DNA of 64,000 nt, taken from positions 1 through 64,000 of the forward strand of contig NZ_AUDD01000012.1 in NCBI RefSeq assembly GCF_000425285.1, read 5' to 3'. Origin of the DNA: Acidipropionibacterium jensenii DSM 20535. GTDB taxonomy: Bacteria; Actinomycetota; Actinomycetes; Propionibacteriales; Propionibacteriaceae. The notes below the pieces were generated by a model that was not told where the DNA came from, ran no database searches, and worked only from the letters and a program-made list of their open reading frames with translations. Shown here piece by piece: positions 25,364 to 33,980 of this stretch (position 1 is its first letter; every line of letters starts with the position of its first letter). Position numbers and translations under genes: made by a program.

Positions 25364-26639
25364 GTCCGGCTGGCCCGCGCCGACTGCCCCGGGCCCGGTG
25401 GACGCCCAGGTGGTCGTCCCCGGGTCGAAGTCCCAGACCAATCGCGCCCTGCTGCTGGCCGGTCTGGCCGACGGCCCCAGCACCCTCGACGGGGTACTGC
25501 GCAGCCGTGACACCACGCTCATGAGGGCCGGTCTGACCGCCCTCGGTGTCGGCTTCCAGGAGCTGGGCCCCGGCCGCCTGAGGATCCTGCCACCCGACCG
25601 ACTGCACCATGCCGAGAAGCCCGTGGACTGCGGGCTGGCCGGCACCGTGATGCGCTTCCTGCCGGCCGCCGCGGCGACCGCTCCCGGACCCACCCGGTTC
25701 ATCGGCGACCCGGCGGCCTCGGCACGCCCGGTGGCACCGGTCCTCGAGGGCCTGTCCCAGCTCGGGGTGCGGGTCGAGGGTGACCGGCTGCCGTTCACCG
25801 TCGACCCGCCGGCCCGTCTGGGCGGGCCCCGCGCGACCATCGACTCCTCGGGATCCAGCCAGTTCGTCTCCGCCCTGCTGCTGTCGGGGGCCCGCTACCC
25901 CCACGGCATCGACCTGCGCCATCGCGGTCCGGCGGTGCCCTCGGCCCCCCACATCGCGATGACCTGCACGATGCTCGCCGAGCGGGGGGTCGAGGTGAGC
26001 ACCCCCGATCCGGATCACTGGCGGGTCCGCCCCGGCCCGATCGCCGCGATGGATGCCACCGTGGAGCCCGATCTCACCAACGCCGCGGTCTTCCTGGCCG
26101 CCGCGATGGTCACCGCCGGCCGCCTGACCATCCCGGGGTGGCCGGAGCGCACCACCCAGCCCGGGGTCGACTTCCTGGACGTCGCCCGGTCGATGGGCGC
26201 CCGGGTCGCGCGATCCGGGGACCGGTTGAGCGTCATCGGGGGCGAACAGCTCCACGGCGCCGAGGTGGACCTCCACGAGGCCAGCGAACTCACCCCGGTG
26301 GTCGCCGCCCTGGCGGCCCTGGCCCACGGCCGGACCCGGATCAGCGGGGTGGCCCACATCCGCGGCCACGAGACCGACCGGCTGGCCGCCCTGGAGGAGC
26401 AGCTGTCGGCGGTCGGAGCCGAGGTCCGCCAGACCCCCGACGGCCTGGTCGTGGAGGGTCGGGGCCCCGCCGCCCTGCACGGCGCCCTTCTGCGCTGCCA
26501 CGACGACCACCGGATGGCCCACGCCGCCGCACTGATCGGCCTGGTGGTCTCCGGCGTCGTGCTGGACGACGTCTCCTGCACCTCCAAGACGATGCCCGAC
26601 TTCCCGCAGATGTGGTCCGACATGATCGGTCCCCGATGA
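25356..26639 (+). CDS. aroA: 3-phosphoshikimate 1-carboxyvinyltransferase (EPSP synthase)
   Basis: A 427-residue enzyme of the shikimate pathway that joins PEP to shikimate-3-phosphate. Motifs: VVVPGSKSQTNRALLLAGLA (phosphate binding), LRSRDT, CGLAGTVMRFLPAAAA (glycine-rich PEP loop; Leu replaces the Asn of the enteric form, as in other actinobacteria), DSSGSSQFVSALLL and LRCHDDHRMAHAAAL. The GTG at 25356 overlaps the DoxX gene by 8 bp and is the only start consistent with the family length. The stop overlaps the rsgA start as ATGA. Confidence 0.95.
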   Translation: MPESGWPAPTAPGPVDAQVVVPGSKSQTNRALLLAGLADGPSTLDGVLRSRDTTLMRAGLTALGVGFQELGPGRLRILPPDRLHHAEKPVDCGLAGTVMRFLPAAAATAPGPTRFIGDPAASARPVAPVLEGLSQLGVRVEGDRLPFTVDPPARLGGPRATIDSSGSSQFVSALLLSGARYPHGIDLRHRGPAVPSAPHIAMTCTMLAERGVEVSTPDPDHWRVRPGPIAAMDATVEPDLTNAAVFLAAAMVTAGRLTIPGWPERTTQPGVDFLDVARSMGARVARSGDRLSVIGGEQLHGAEVDLHEASELTPVVAALAALAHGRTRISGVAHIRGHETDRLAALEEQLSAVGAEVRQTPDGLVVEGRGPAALHGALLRCHDDHRMAHAAALIGLVVSGVVLDDVSCTSKTMPDFPQMWSDMIGPR

Positions 26640-27703
26640 GCCCCCGCCGGCTGGCCTCCTCGGGGATCGACACCAATGACGAGGACGCCTACGACCGGCC
26701 CCGGCGTACCCGGCCGAGGACCAAGAACCGTCCCGACTACTCCACCCTGCCGATGGGCACCGTGCTGGGGATCGACCGGGGCCGCTACCGGGTCATGCTC
26801 GACGACCAGGTCCACGGCCACCAGCAGAAGCACCACCCCCATCGCCGGGACCACCAGGGGGCCGCGATCCCTGCCAGTGGTCAGGAGGTCGTCGCCGCCA
26901 AGGCCCGGCGGCTGGGTCGGCGCTCGGTGATCGTCGGGGACCGGGTCCGGCTGGACGGCGACACCTCGGGGGCCGAGGGCACCCTGGCGAGGATCGCCGA
27001 GACCGAGAAGCGCCGCAATGTGCTGCGCCGGACCGCCGATGACACCGACCCCTACGAGCGTCCGATCGTCGCCAACACCGACCAGATCTTCATCGTCACC
27101 GCACTGGCCGACCCGCCGCCGCGCACCGGGATGATCGACCGGATCCTGGTGGCCGCCTACGAGGCGGGCACCGAGCCGGTGCTGTGCCTCACCAAGGCCG
27201 ATCTGGCGCCCGCCGACGAGCTGGCCGCGATGTACCGGCCGCTCGGGGTTCCGGTGGTCACCAGCTCTCCCGGCTCGGACCTGGCACCGCTGCGCGACCT
27301 GCTGACCGATCGGGTCACCGTGCTGGTCGGACACTCCGGGGTGGGCAAGTCGACGCTCATCAATGCCCTGGTGCCCGGAGTCAGCCGGCGCACCGGCGAG
27401 GTCAACGAGGTGACCGGGCGGGGTCGGCACACCTCCACCTCGGCACTCGCCCTGCCGCTGCCCGAGGGCGGATGGATCATCGACACCCCCGGGGTGCGGT
27501 CATTCGGGCTGTCCCATGTCACCGCCGACGACGTCCTGGCGGCCTTCCCCGACCTGGACCCGTTCACCGCCGACTGCCCGCGCGGCTGCCCGCACACCGC
27601 CGGCAGCCCCGAGTGCGGGCTCGACGAGGCGCTGGCGGCCGGCCGGATCTCGGAGGCCAGACTGGACTCCTTCCGCCGTCTGGACGCCGCCCGGACCCAG
27701 TGA
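26636..27703 (+). CDS. rsgA: Ribosome small-subunit GTPase RsgA
   Basis: A 355-residue, circularly permuted GTPase that checks late 30S subunit maturation. After an OB-fold lead (70-150), the G motifs come in permuted order: LTKADLAP (G4), GHSGVGKSTLIN (G1), TGRGRHTST (G2), DTPGVRSFGL (G3). The zinc knuckle is CPRGCPHTAGSPEC near residue 315. The N-terminal 35 residues are charged and actinobacteria-specific. It is coupled to aroA by an ATGA overlap; aroA-rsgA-hisN proximity is common in actinobacteria. Confidence 0.95.
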   Translation: MSPRRLASSGIDTNDEDAYDRPRRTRPRTKNRPDYSTLPMGTVLGIDRGRYRVMLDDQVHGHQQKHHPHRRDHQGAAIPASGQEVVAAKARRLGRRSVIVGDRVRLDGDTSGAEGTLARIAETEKRRNVLRRTADDTDPYERPIVANTDQIFIVTALADPPPRTGMIDRILVAAYEAGTEPVLCLTKADLAPADELAAMYRPLGVPVVTSSPGSDLAPLRDLLTDRVTVLVGHSGVGKSTLINALVPGVSRRTGEVNEVTGRGRHTSTSALALPLPEGGWIIDTPGVRSFGLSHVTADDVLAAFPDLDPFTADCPRGCPHTAGSPECGLDEALAAGRISEARLDSFRRLDAARTQ

Positions 27704-27760
27704 TCAGACCTCTGCGGCCCCGGCCTCTGCGAGCCCGACCTCAGGACTCCGACCCAGGAC

Positions 27761-29242
27761 TCAGTGCCGGTCGAATCCCTCCAGGAAGGCGCAGATCTGG
27801 TCGGCCTCCTCGGCACGGTCGGTGAGATAGGGCATGTGGCCGGTCTCGAACCAGGCGTTCTCGATCCGGTCGAAGGCCTGCTGGGGCAGGCGGAGGTGGT
27901 CGACCATGTCCTGGGCGGCGAAGTACGGGGTGGCCAGGTCATAGCGGCCGTACTCGATGCGCAGCCGCAGGCCGGGCTGGGCCCGCATCACCCGCTCCAG
28001 CTTGTCGGTGACATTGACCGGCCGGCCCTCGAACTCGTGGTAGTTCCAGTGCTTCCACAGGTCGGAGGAGACCCGGTACTCCGCCTCCGAACGACTGCCG
28101 AGCTCATGGCGCAGGTAGTGCTGGGTGGCGGCGGTGAAGGCGCCCAGGGTGGCATCGCCGGAGGGGTCGGCGTCCATCATCTCGTCGGTGCCGCAACGCG
28201 ACGGGCCGGTGTACCGGCCATCGATCCGGCCGACGGTCCGTCCCTCGGAGCGCAGCAGTTCGGTGCAGAACCGCATGTGCTCGATCCTCAGGTCGCACCG
28301 GTCGACGTACTGGGGTGACAGTCCGGCGATCCGGGCCAGCTCCGCCACCACCCGGGAGCGCTCCTCGGCCCCCAGCCGGCGCCCCTTCGCCAGGGCGAGC
28401 CGGTAGCGTCCGTCGGCGAACTCCTCGGCCTCGGCCAGCACCTCCGCCAGGGTGCGGCCGGGGTGCCTGCCGTGGTACCAGGCGATCGCCGCGTAGCTGG
28501 GCAGGAAGTGGATGCAGGCCTGGTCCCAGCGCAGGTTGTCGAAGTCCTGGGAGCCGAAGTCCAGGACACTGGAGATCAGCACGATGCCGGCCAGGTACAT
28601 CCCGTGGGCCTCCTGGAGGCGCTCGGCCACGCTCACCGCGCGCACCGTGCCGTAGGACTCCCCCAGCAGGTAGATCGGGCTGGTCCACCGGTCGTTGCGG
28701 GTGCACCATACCCGGATCAGTTCGGCGACCTGCTCGACATCGGCCTTCCAGCCGTGCCAGCGGCCCGGCCGGGTTCCGTCGACCACCCGCGAGTAGCCGG
28801 TCGACATGGCGTCGATGACGACGATGTCGCTGCCGCGCAGCAGGGTGTGCGGGTTGTCGATGAGCCGGAAGGGTGCGACGGCGGGGGCGCTCGGGGTGCC
28901 CGCGTCGACCACCCGGGGACCGACCAGCCCCATGTGCAGCCACATCGACGCCGATCCCGGCCCTCCGTTGAAGACGAAGGTGATGGGACGGGTGGCCGCA
29001 TCGGCGTCGTCGAGGGTGTAGCCGGTGACACCCATCAGTGCGGTGGGGACGGTGCCCCTGGCCACCCCGTCGGCGATCTCCTCGGTGCCGACCAGGATCC
29101 GGCCGGTGACCGCGGTGTAGTGGAGGGTCCCCTCGGGGGTCTCCAGGGTGTGGCGGGTGGTCACCAGCTCGTCGGCCGGGGGCGGGCTCCCTGGGGTCTG
29201 CGCGGAGGGGGTGGTCGCCGGGTCGCTGGACAGGTCGGGCAT
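27761..29242 (-). CDS. Serine carboxypeptidase-like protein (peptidase S10)
   Basis: A 493-residue alpha/beta-hydrolase of family S10. The oxyanion loop NGGPGSASMW, the nucleophile in LLGESYGTVRA, the acid in EYGRYDLATPY and the histidine in FETGHMPYL complete the catalytic triad. Eukaryotic homologues are lysosomal and secreted; this one has no signal peptide, so a cytoplasmic peptidase is more likely. The start is ATG 29242, 6 nt after a TAGAGT box (leaderless). It is divergent from hisN across only 29 bp and convergent with rsgA. The physiological substrate is unknown. Confidence 0.88.
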   Translation of the reverse strand: MPDLSSDPATTPSAQTPGSPPPADELVTTRHTLETPEGTLHYTAVTGRILVGTEEIADGVARGTVPTALMGVTGYTLDDADAATRPITFVFNGGPGSASMWLHMGLVGPRVVDAGTPSAPAVAPFRLIDNPHTLLRGSDIVVIDAMSTGYSRVVDGTRPGRWHGWKADVEQVAELIRVWCTRNDRWTSPIYLLGESYGTVRAVSVAERLQEAHGMYLAGIVLISSVLDFGSQDFDNLRWDQACIHFLPSYAAIAWYHGRHPGRTLAEVLAEAEEFADGRYRLALAKGRRLGAEERSRVVAELARIAGLSPQYVDRCDLRIEHMRFCTELLRSEGRTVGRIDGRYTGPSRCGTDEMMDADPSGDATLGAFTAATQHYLRHELGSRSEAEYRVSSDLWKHWNYHEFEGRPVNVTDKLERVMRAQPGLRLRIEYGRYDLATPYFAAQDMVDHLRLPQQAFDRIENAWFETGHMPYLTDRAEEADQICAFLEGFDRH

Positions 29243-29248
29243 GGGTCA

Positions 29249-29254
29249 ACTCTA
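29249..29254 (-). promoter_or_regulatory. -10 box for a leaderless S10 transcript
   Basis: TAGAGT on the minus strand, 6 nt before ATG 29242 and 5 bp from the hisN -10 box. Confidence 0.5.
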
Positions 29255-29259
29255 TTCAC

Positions 29260-29265
29260 TAGCGT
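29260..29265 (+). promoter_or_regulatory. -10 box for a leaderless hisN transcript
   Basis: TAGCGT, 6 nt before ATG 29272. Its -35 position would fall on the start codon of the divergent S10 gene. Confidence 0.5.
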
Positions 29266-29271
29266 GGGGCC

Positions 29272-30066
29272 ATGACCGACTACACCGATGACCTGCGCCT
29301 GGCCCATCTGATGGCCGACGACGCCGACTCCATCACGATGGCCCGCTTCCGTGCCGCGGACCTGCACGTCTCCTCCAAGCCCGACCACACCGAGGTGAGC
29401 GACGCCGACCTGGCGGTGGAGGACTCGGTGCGCCGCACCCTGGCGAAGAGCCGCTCCCGCGACGCCGTCCACGGCGAAGAGCGCGACGACTCCGGGCAGG
29501 GCCCGCGTCGCTGGATCGTCGACCCGATCGACGGCACCGCCAACTATGTGCGCGGGGTCCCGGTGTGGGCCACCCTCATCGGGTTGAGCGTCGAGAACCA
29601 TGTGGTGGCCTCGGTGGTCTCGGCTCCTGCGCTGAGGCGCCGCTGGTGGGCCGCCGAGGGATCGGGGGCGTGGACCGGGACCTCCCTGCTCAAGGCCCGG
29701 CCCATGCACGTCTCGGGGGTCGCCCGGCTGGAGGACGCCTTCCTGTCCTACTCCTCCCTGCACGGCTGGGTGGAGAGCGGTCGGGGTCGCGGTTTCGGCG
29801 AGCTGATGCGCACGGTGTGGCGGACCCGCGCCTTCGGCGACTTCTGGTCCTACATGCTGGTGGCCGAGGGGTCGGTCGATCTGGCCTGCGAGCCCGATCT
29901 GAACCTCCACGACATGGCGGCCCTGGACGTCATCGTGCGGGAGGCCGGTGGCCGGTTCACCTCCCTGGAGGGGGCCGACGGACCCTGGGGGCCCAATGCG
30001 ATGGCCAGCAACGGGCTGCTGCACGACGAGGCCCTGGCGATGGTGCGGGCCGACCCGACGGACTGA
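29272..30066 (+). CDS. hisN: Histidinol-phosphatase (inositol monophosphatase fold)
   Basis: A 264-residue Mg-dependent phosphatase that yields histidinol in histidine synthesis. The metal motifs VHGEERDD (Glu) and WIVDPIDGTANYVRGVP (DPxDGT) and the later NLHDMAALDVIVREAGG are those of the IMPase superfamily; RGVPVWATLIGL is typical of the HisN branch. Other IMPase activities cannot be excluded by sequence alone. A TAGCGT box sits 6 nt before the ATG, so the message is probably leaderless. A strong terminator follows at 30104. Confidence 0.9.
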   Translation: MTDYTDDLRLAHLMADDADSITMARFRAADLHVSSKPDHTEVSDADLAVEDSVRRTLAKSRSRDAVHGEERDDSGQGPRRWIVDPIDGTANYVRGVPVWATLIGLSVENHVVASVVSAPALRRRWWAAEGSGAWTGTSLLKARPMHVSGVARLEDAFLSYSSLHGWVESGRGRGFGELMRTVWRTRAFGDFWSYMLVAEGSVDLACEPDLNLHDMAALDVIVREAGGRFTSLEGADGPWGPNAMASNGLLHDEALAMVRADPTD

Positions 30067-30103
30067 GTCGTCGCGGGCGGCTCGCCTCGCCCCGGGCGTG
30101 CAG

Positions 30104-30134
30104 GGGCCCCGCCGATCACGGATCGGCGGGGCCC
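30104..30134. terminator. Bidirectional terminator between hisN and serA
   Basis: GGGCCCCGCCGATC and GATCGGCGGGGCCC form a 14-bp perfect stem with an ACG loop between two convergent genes. Confidence 0.85.
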
Positions 30135-30165
30135 GGTGTCCTGTGTCTGCTTGTGTCGGGCGGGC

Positions 30166-31356
30166 TCAGAGCACCCGGGCCCTGATGGTGCCCTCCAGGT
30201 GCGCCACCTGGGACAGCAGGTCGCGGTCGGTCTCGTCGATGTCGACGACGGCGTAGCCCAGCTCGTCGCGGGTGGCCAGGGCCTGGTAGGTGACATTGCC
30301 GCCGTAGTCGGCGACCAGCCGGTTGAGGTGGGCCATCACCCCGGGGATGTTGTGGTGCAGGTGTCCGATCCTGGTCCCGGACCTGGGCGCCGGGGAGATG
30401 TCGGGCAGGTTGACGCTCATGCTCGTCGACGCGTTCTCCGTGTAGTCGATGAGCTTGTTGGCGACGTAGCGGCCGATGTCGACCTGGGCCTCCTGGGTCG
30501 ATCCGCCGACATGGGGGGTGAGGATGACGTTGTCGAGAGTGGTGAGCGGGGAGACGAAGGGCTCGTCGCCGGACCTGGGTTCGCTGGGGAAGACGTCGAG
30601 GGCCGCGCCGGCGATGTGTCCGGTCCGCAGGTTCTCGGCCAGCGCGTCGATGTCGACGATACTGCCGCGCGACAGGTTGAGGAAGAGCGACCGGGGCCGC
30701 ATCATCTCGAACTCGGCGGCGCCGAACATGCCGACATTGTCGGGACGTCCGTCGACGTGGATGCTCACCGTCTCGACGGTCTGGAGCAGTTCCTCCAGGG
30801 ACTCGCACTTGTGGGCATTGCCCATCGGCAGCTTGTCGGCGACGTCGTAGAACCACACCTGCATGCCGAGCGCCTCGGCGACGACCGACAGCTGCGAGCC
30901 GATATTGCCGTAGCCGACGATGCCGAGCTTGCGGCCGCGGATCTCGTGGGAGCCGACCGCGGTCTTGCGCCAGGACCCGTGGTGCATCTGGGTGTTGCGG
31001 TCGCCCAGTCGCCGGGCCAGCGCGATGATCTCGGCGATCACCAGTTCGACCACCGACCGGGTGTTCGAGTAGGGGGCGTTGAAGGCCGCCACACCGGCCT
31101 CCGCCAGGGCGTCCAGGTCCATCTGGTTCGTGCCGATGCAGAACGCCCCGACGGCTGTCAGCGAACTCCCCCGGGCCTCGATGACACGCTTGGTGACGCC
31201 GGTGCGCGATCGGATGCCCAGCAGGTCGACGCCGTCCAGGGCCTCGATCAGCGCGTCCTCCCCGAGAGCCTTGCTGAGCCTCTCCACCTCGTAGCCTTCG
31301 GATCGTAGGGTCCTGACGGCCTCGTCGTGGATGTTCTCGAGCAGGAGTGCCTTCAT
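30166..31356 (-). CDS. serA: D-3-phosphoglycerate dehydrogenase
   Basis: A 396-residue enzyme that oxidises 3-phosphoglycerate, opening serine synthesis. GRKLGIVGYGNIGSQLSVVA is the NAD fold, LFLNLSRGSIVDIDAL and LTPHVGGSTQEAQ are catalytic segments, and the last 75 residues (HHNIPGVMAHLNRLVADYGG) form an ACT domain for serine feedback. Length matches the short, E. coli-like form rather than the long mycobacterial type with an extra ASB domain. ATG 31356 is 8 nt after a TAGACT box. The 118-bp region beyond it, before the ABC genes, holds no gene. Confidence 0.93.
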   Translation of the reverse strand: MKALLLENIHDEAVRTLRSEGYEVERLSKALGEDALIEALDGVDLLGIRSRTGVTKRVIEARGSSLTAVGAFCIGTNQMDLDALAEAGVAAFNAPYSNTRSVVELVIAEIIALARRLGDRNTQMHHGSWRKTAVGSHEIRGRKLGIVGYGNIGSQLSVVAEALGMQVWFYDVADKLPMGNAHKCESLEELLQTVETVSIHVDGRPDNVGMFGAAEFEMMRPRSLFLNLSRGSIVDIDALAENLRTGHIAGAALDVFPSEPRSGDEPFVSPLTTLDNVILTPHVGGSTQEAQVDIGRYVANKLIDYTENASTSMSVNLPDISPAPRSGTRIGHLHHNIPGVMAHLNRLVADYGGNVTYQALATRDELGYAVVDIDETDRDLLSQVAHLEGTIRARVL

Positions 31357-31364
31357 GTCGCCCT

Positions 31365-31370
31365 AGTCTA
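31365..31370 (-). promoter_or_regulatory. -10 box for a leaderless serA transcript
   Basis: TAGACT on the minus strand, 8 nt before ATG 31356; AGGG between the two may also help ribosome binding. Confidence 0.45.
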
Positions 31371-31474
31371 GGGAGTCTGAAATGGCCGTCTCACACGATG
31401 GAAGCAGCGCCGCCGGGTGGTAATGGGGGCGCCCGGGGGCAGAGTGCACGGCGGCGGGGTGCGCGGCGGCCAGT

Positions 31475-32296
31475 TCAGGTTCTGATGCGTGGCACCGCCG
31501 CCAGCAGTTCCCGGGTCACCCGGTGCTGGGGGTCGGCGTAGACCCGCGCCAGATCGCCTGACTCCACGATCGCGCCGTGCTGCATCACCGCCACCTCGTC
31601 GCACAGGTGGCGCACCACGGTGAGGTCGTGGGAGACGAAGACCATCGTGAGGTTGCGGGCACTCACCAACTCTGTGAGGAGGTTGAGCACCTGGGCGCGC
31701 ACCGAGACGTCCAGCGCCGAGACCGGTTCATCGGCCAGCAGAACGTCGGGACGGGTGACCAGGGCCCGGGCGATCGCGATCCGCTGACGCTGCCCCCCGG
31801 AGAACTCGTGGGGGAAGCGCCCCGCGGTGGCAGGGTCGAGACCGACCTCGGTCATCACCTGGACCAGCCGTTGGCGCACCTGCTCCCGCGAACCCGCCGC
31901 GCCGCTCAGCACCGGGGAGCGCAGCGGCTCGGTGATGGTGCGTGCCACGCTCATCCGGGGATCCAGGGAGGAACGCGGATCCTGCAGCACCAGGGCGACG
32001 TCGGCACGCAGGTCGGCGAGCTGTCCCGGACGCCTGCCCAGGATCGAGCGTCCACGGAACCTCACCTGCCCGGAGTCGGGTCGCTGAAGTCCGGCGAGCA
32101 CCCTCAGCAGGGTGGACTTGCCCGATCCGGACTCACCCACCAGTCCGATCCGGCGGCCGGTTCGAACCTTGAGACTGAGATCGTCCAGCACCTGGAGGCC
32201 GCCGCGGGAGCGTCCCAGATGCAGGCTGAGGTGGCTGGCCTCCAGCTCGGGCACAGGCTCGGGAGCAGTGGAGTCGGCAACTGCGGAGTCGCTCAT
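31475..32296 (-). CDS. Peptide ABC transporter ATP-binding protein (DppF/OppF type)
   Basis: A 273-residue ATPase: Walker A GLVGESGSGKST near 50, signature FSGGQRQRIAIARAL near 165, Walker B DVLLADEP, and H-loop VSHDLTV. LVLQDPRSSLDP before the signature marks the oligopeptide/dipeptide/nickel branch. It is the last gene of the operon and pairs with the next ATPase. The ATG at 32296 overlaps that gene's stop as ATGA; a longer frame to 32455 lies inside the partner gene and is not used. The second half of Opp/Dpp (zinc-binding C-terminal motif) seems shortened. Confidence 0.92.
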   Translation of the reverse strand: MSDSAVADSTAPEPVPELEASHLSLHLGRSRGGLQVLDDLSLKVRTGRRIGLVGESGSGKSTLLRVLAGLQRPDSGQVRFRGRSILGRRPGQLADLRADVALVLQDPRSSLDPRMSVARTITEPLRSPVLSGAAGSREQVRQRLVQVMTEVGLDPATAGRFPHEFSGGQRQRIAIARALVTRPDVLLADEPVSALDVSVRAQVLNLLTELVSARNLTMVFVSHDLTVVRHLCDEVAVMQHGAIVESGDLARVYADPQHRVTRELLAAVPRIRT

Positions 32297-33171
32297 TCGT
32301 CCTCCAGGATGATCCGCTGGCCGGGCTCGACCAGATCCAGTTGGGCCGCCCGCAGCAGCCGGCGGGTGTAGGGATGCTCGGGGTGGCTGAGCACCCGGTC
32401 GACCGGTCCGCTCTCGACGAGGGACCCGTCGCGCATCACCATGATATCGGCGCACACCTGGGAGACCACGGCCAGGTCGTGGGAGATGAACAGGCAGGCC
32501 GCGCCGACGGCGTCCAGCACCTCGTCGAGGATCTTCAGCACGCGCGCCTGGACGGTGACGTCCAGGGCGGTGGTGGGCTCGTCGCAGATCACCAGGTCCG
32601 GGCTGTTGACCAGCGCCATCGCCATCAGGGCCCGTTGCCGCTGGCCCCCCGACAGCTGGTGAGGGTAGGACTCGGCGACCCGGTGCGGCTCGGTCAGACC
32701 CACCTGCTCGAGCATCTCCACCACGGCCTGTCGCGCCGAGGAGGCCGAGGAGTTGTGGAGCCGGAGCGCCTCGGCGACCTGCCGGCCGACCTTCATGGTG
32801 GGGTCCAGGGCGGTCATCGGCTCCTGGAAGACCATCGTCATCTGGTCCCCGCGCAGCCGCGACATCTCGCGGTCGCCCAGGCCCAGCAGCTCGCGGCCCC
32901 GCCAGCGGACCGAGCCGCTGACGTGGGCGTTGTCGGGCAGCAGGCCCATCAGGGCCAGGGCGGTGACCGACTTGCCCGACCCCGACTCACCGATCAGACC
33001 GAGGCGCTGACCCGGTGCGATGGTGAACCCGATGTCGCGGACCGCCGGCCGGTGGCGTCGTCCGAAGTCGATGCTGAGATGGTCCACGGCCAGCAGTCCC
33101 GCCTCCCTCGGGGACGCCGCGGTGGTCCTCCGGTCGACCGGGCTGGTTGTCTCGTCTCCGGCTGTCGTCAT
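32293..33171 (-). CDS. Peptide ABC transporter ATP-binding protein (DppD/OppD type)
   Basis: A 292-residue ATPase: Walker A GLIGESGSGKSVTALALMGL, MVFQEPMTALDPTMKVG, signature LSGGQRQRALMAMALV, Walker B LVICDEPTTALDVTVQ, H-loop ISHDLAVV. The C-terminus has the HPEHPYTRRLL oligopeptide tail seen in OppD/DppD. The ATG at 33171 (MTTAGDETTSP) overlaps the permease stop as ATGA. It supplies energy for the import of peptides or a related small ligand. Confidence 0.93.
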   Translation of the reverse strand: MTTAGDETTSPVDRRTTAASPREAGLLAVDHLSIDFGRRHRPAVRDIGFTIAPGQRLGLIGESGSGKSVTALALMGLLPDNAHVSGSVRWRGRELLGLGDREMSRLRGDQMTMVFQEPMTALDPTMKVGRQVAEALRLHNSSASSARQAVVEMLEQVGLTEPHRVAESYPHQLSGGQRQRALMAMALVNSPDLVICDEPTTALDVTVQARVLKILDEVLDAVGAACLFISHDLAVVSQVCADIMVMRDGSLVESGPVDRVLSHPEHPYTRRLLRAAQLDLVEPGQRIILEDE

Positions 33172-33980
33172 CTGAGCTCCCGCAGGCGTGGATCGAGGAA
33201 GTCCCTCAGGCCGTCCCCCAGCAGGGTGAACCCCATCACCGCGGCGGCGATCGCCAGTCCGGGCCACAGGGTCTGGACGGGGCTGTTGAACAGGTAGGTC
33301 TGGCTGTCGCGCAGCATCCTGCCCCAGGTGGGAACGGTGGCCGGGGTGGCCAGGCCGAGGTAGCTCAGCGCCGCCTCGGCGAGGATCGCCATCCCGTAGG
33401 AGACCGAGGCCTGGACCCCGATCAGCGGTGCGATGTTGGGCAGCACATGGCTGCGGGCGATGCCCCAGGAGCTGATCCCCGAGGAGCGGGCGGCCAGCAC
33501 GTAATCCTGACTCATCACCTGCCAGGTCGCCGATCGGGTGATCCGTGCGAAGACCGGCACGGTGGACACCCCGATGGCGATCATTCCGGTCAGCGTCGAC
33601 CCGCCGACCGCCGCGGCCAGAATGATGGCCAGCAGCAGGGCGGGGAAGGCGTAGAGCAGGTCGGAGGCCCGGGAGGCCACCCGTGACCAGGGCCGGTTGA
33701 GCATCGCCGAGGCGATTCCCCAGGGCACTCCCAGCCCGGCGGCGATGACCACCGAGACGACGCCGACCAGCAGGCCGATCCGGGCTCCCACCAGCAGTCT
33801 GGAGGCGATATCGGCGCCGAACCCGTCGGTGCCCAGCAGGTGGTGCAGGGACGGCCCCTGGAGTCGTTCGGCGGGCACCACCAGGGAGGGGTCGACGGGG
33901 GTCCAGAACACCGACACCACGGCCGCGACCAGGATGACGCCGATCAGTACCGATCCGATCACCAGTCCAGCACGTCTCAT
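33168..33980 (-). CDS. Peptide ABC transporter permease (DppC type)
   Basis: A 270-residue permease with one N-terminal helix and five more. The EAA loop reads AARSSGISSWGIARSHVLPN, which contacts the ATPases. An HHLLGTDGFGADIASRLLVG segment after the first helix is typical of DppC/OppC. The ATG at 33980 overlaps the upstream permease stop as ATGA; upstream in-frame sequence lies in another frame of that gene. Confidence 0.93.
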   Translation of the reverse strand: MRRAGLVIGSVLIGVILVAAVVSVFWTPVDPSLVVPAERLQGPSLHHLLGTDGFGADIASRLLVGARIGLLVGVVSVVIAAGLGVPWGIASAMLNRPWSRVASRASDLLYAFPALLLAIILAAAVGGSTLTGMIAIGVSTVPVFARITRSATWQVMSQDYVLAARSSGISSWGIARSHVLPNIAPLIGVQASVSYGMAILAEAALSYLGLATPATVPTWGRMLRDSQTYLFNSPVQTLWPGLAIAAAVMGFTLLGDGLRDFLDPRLRELR

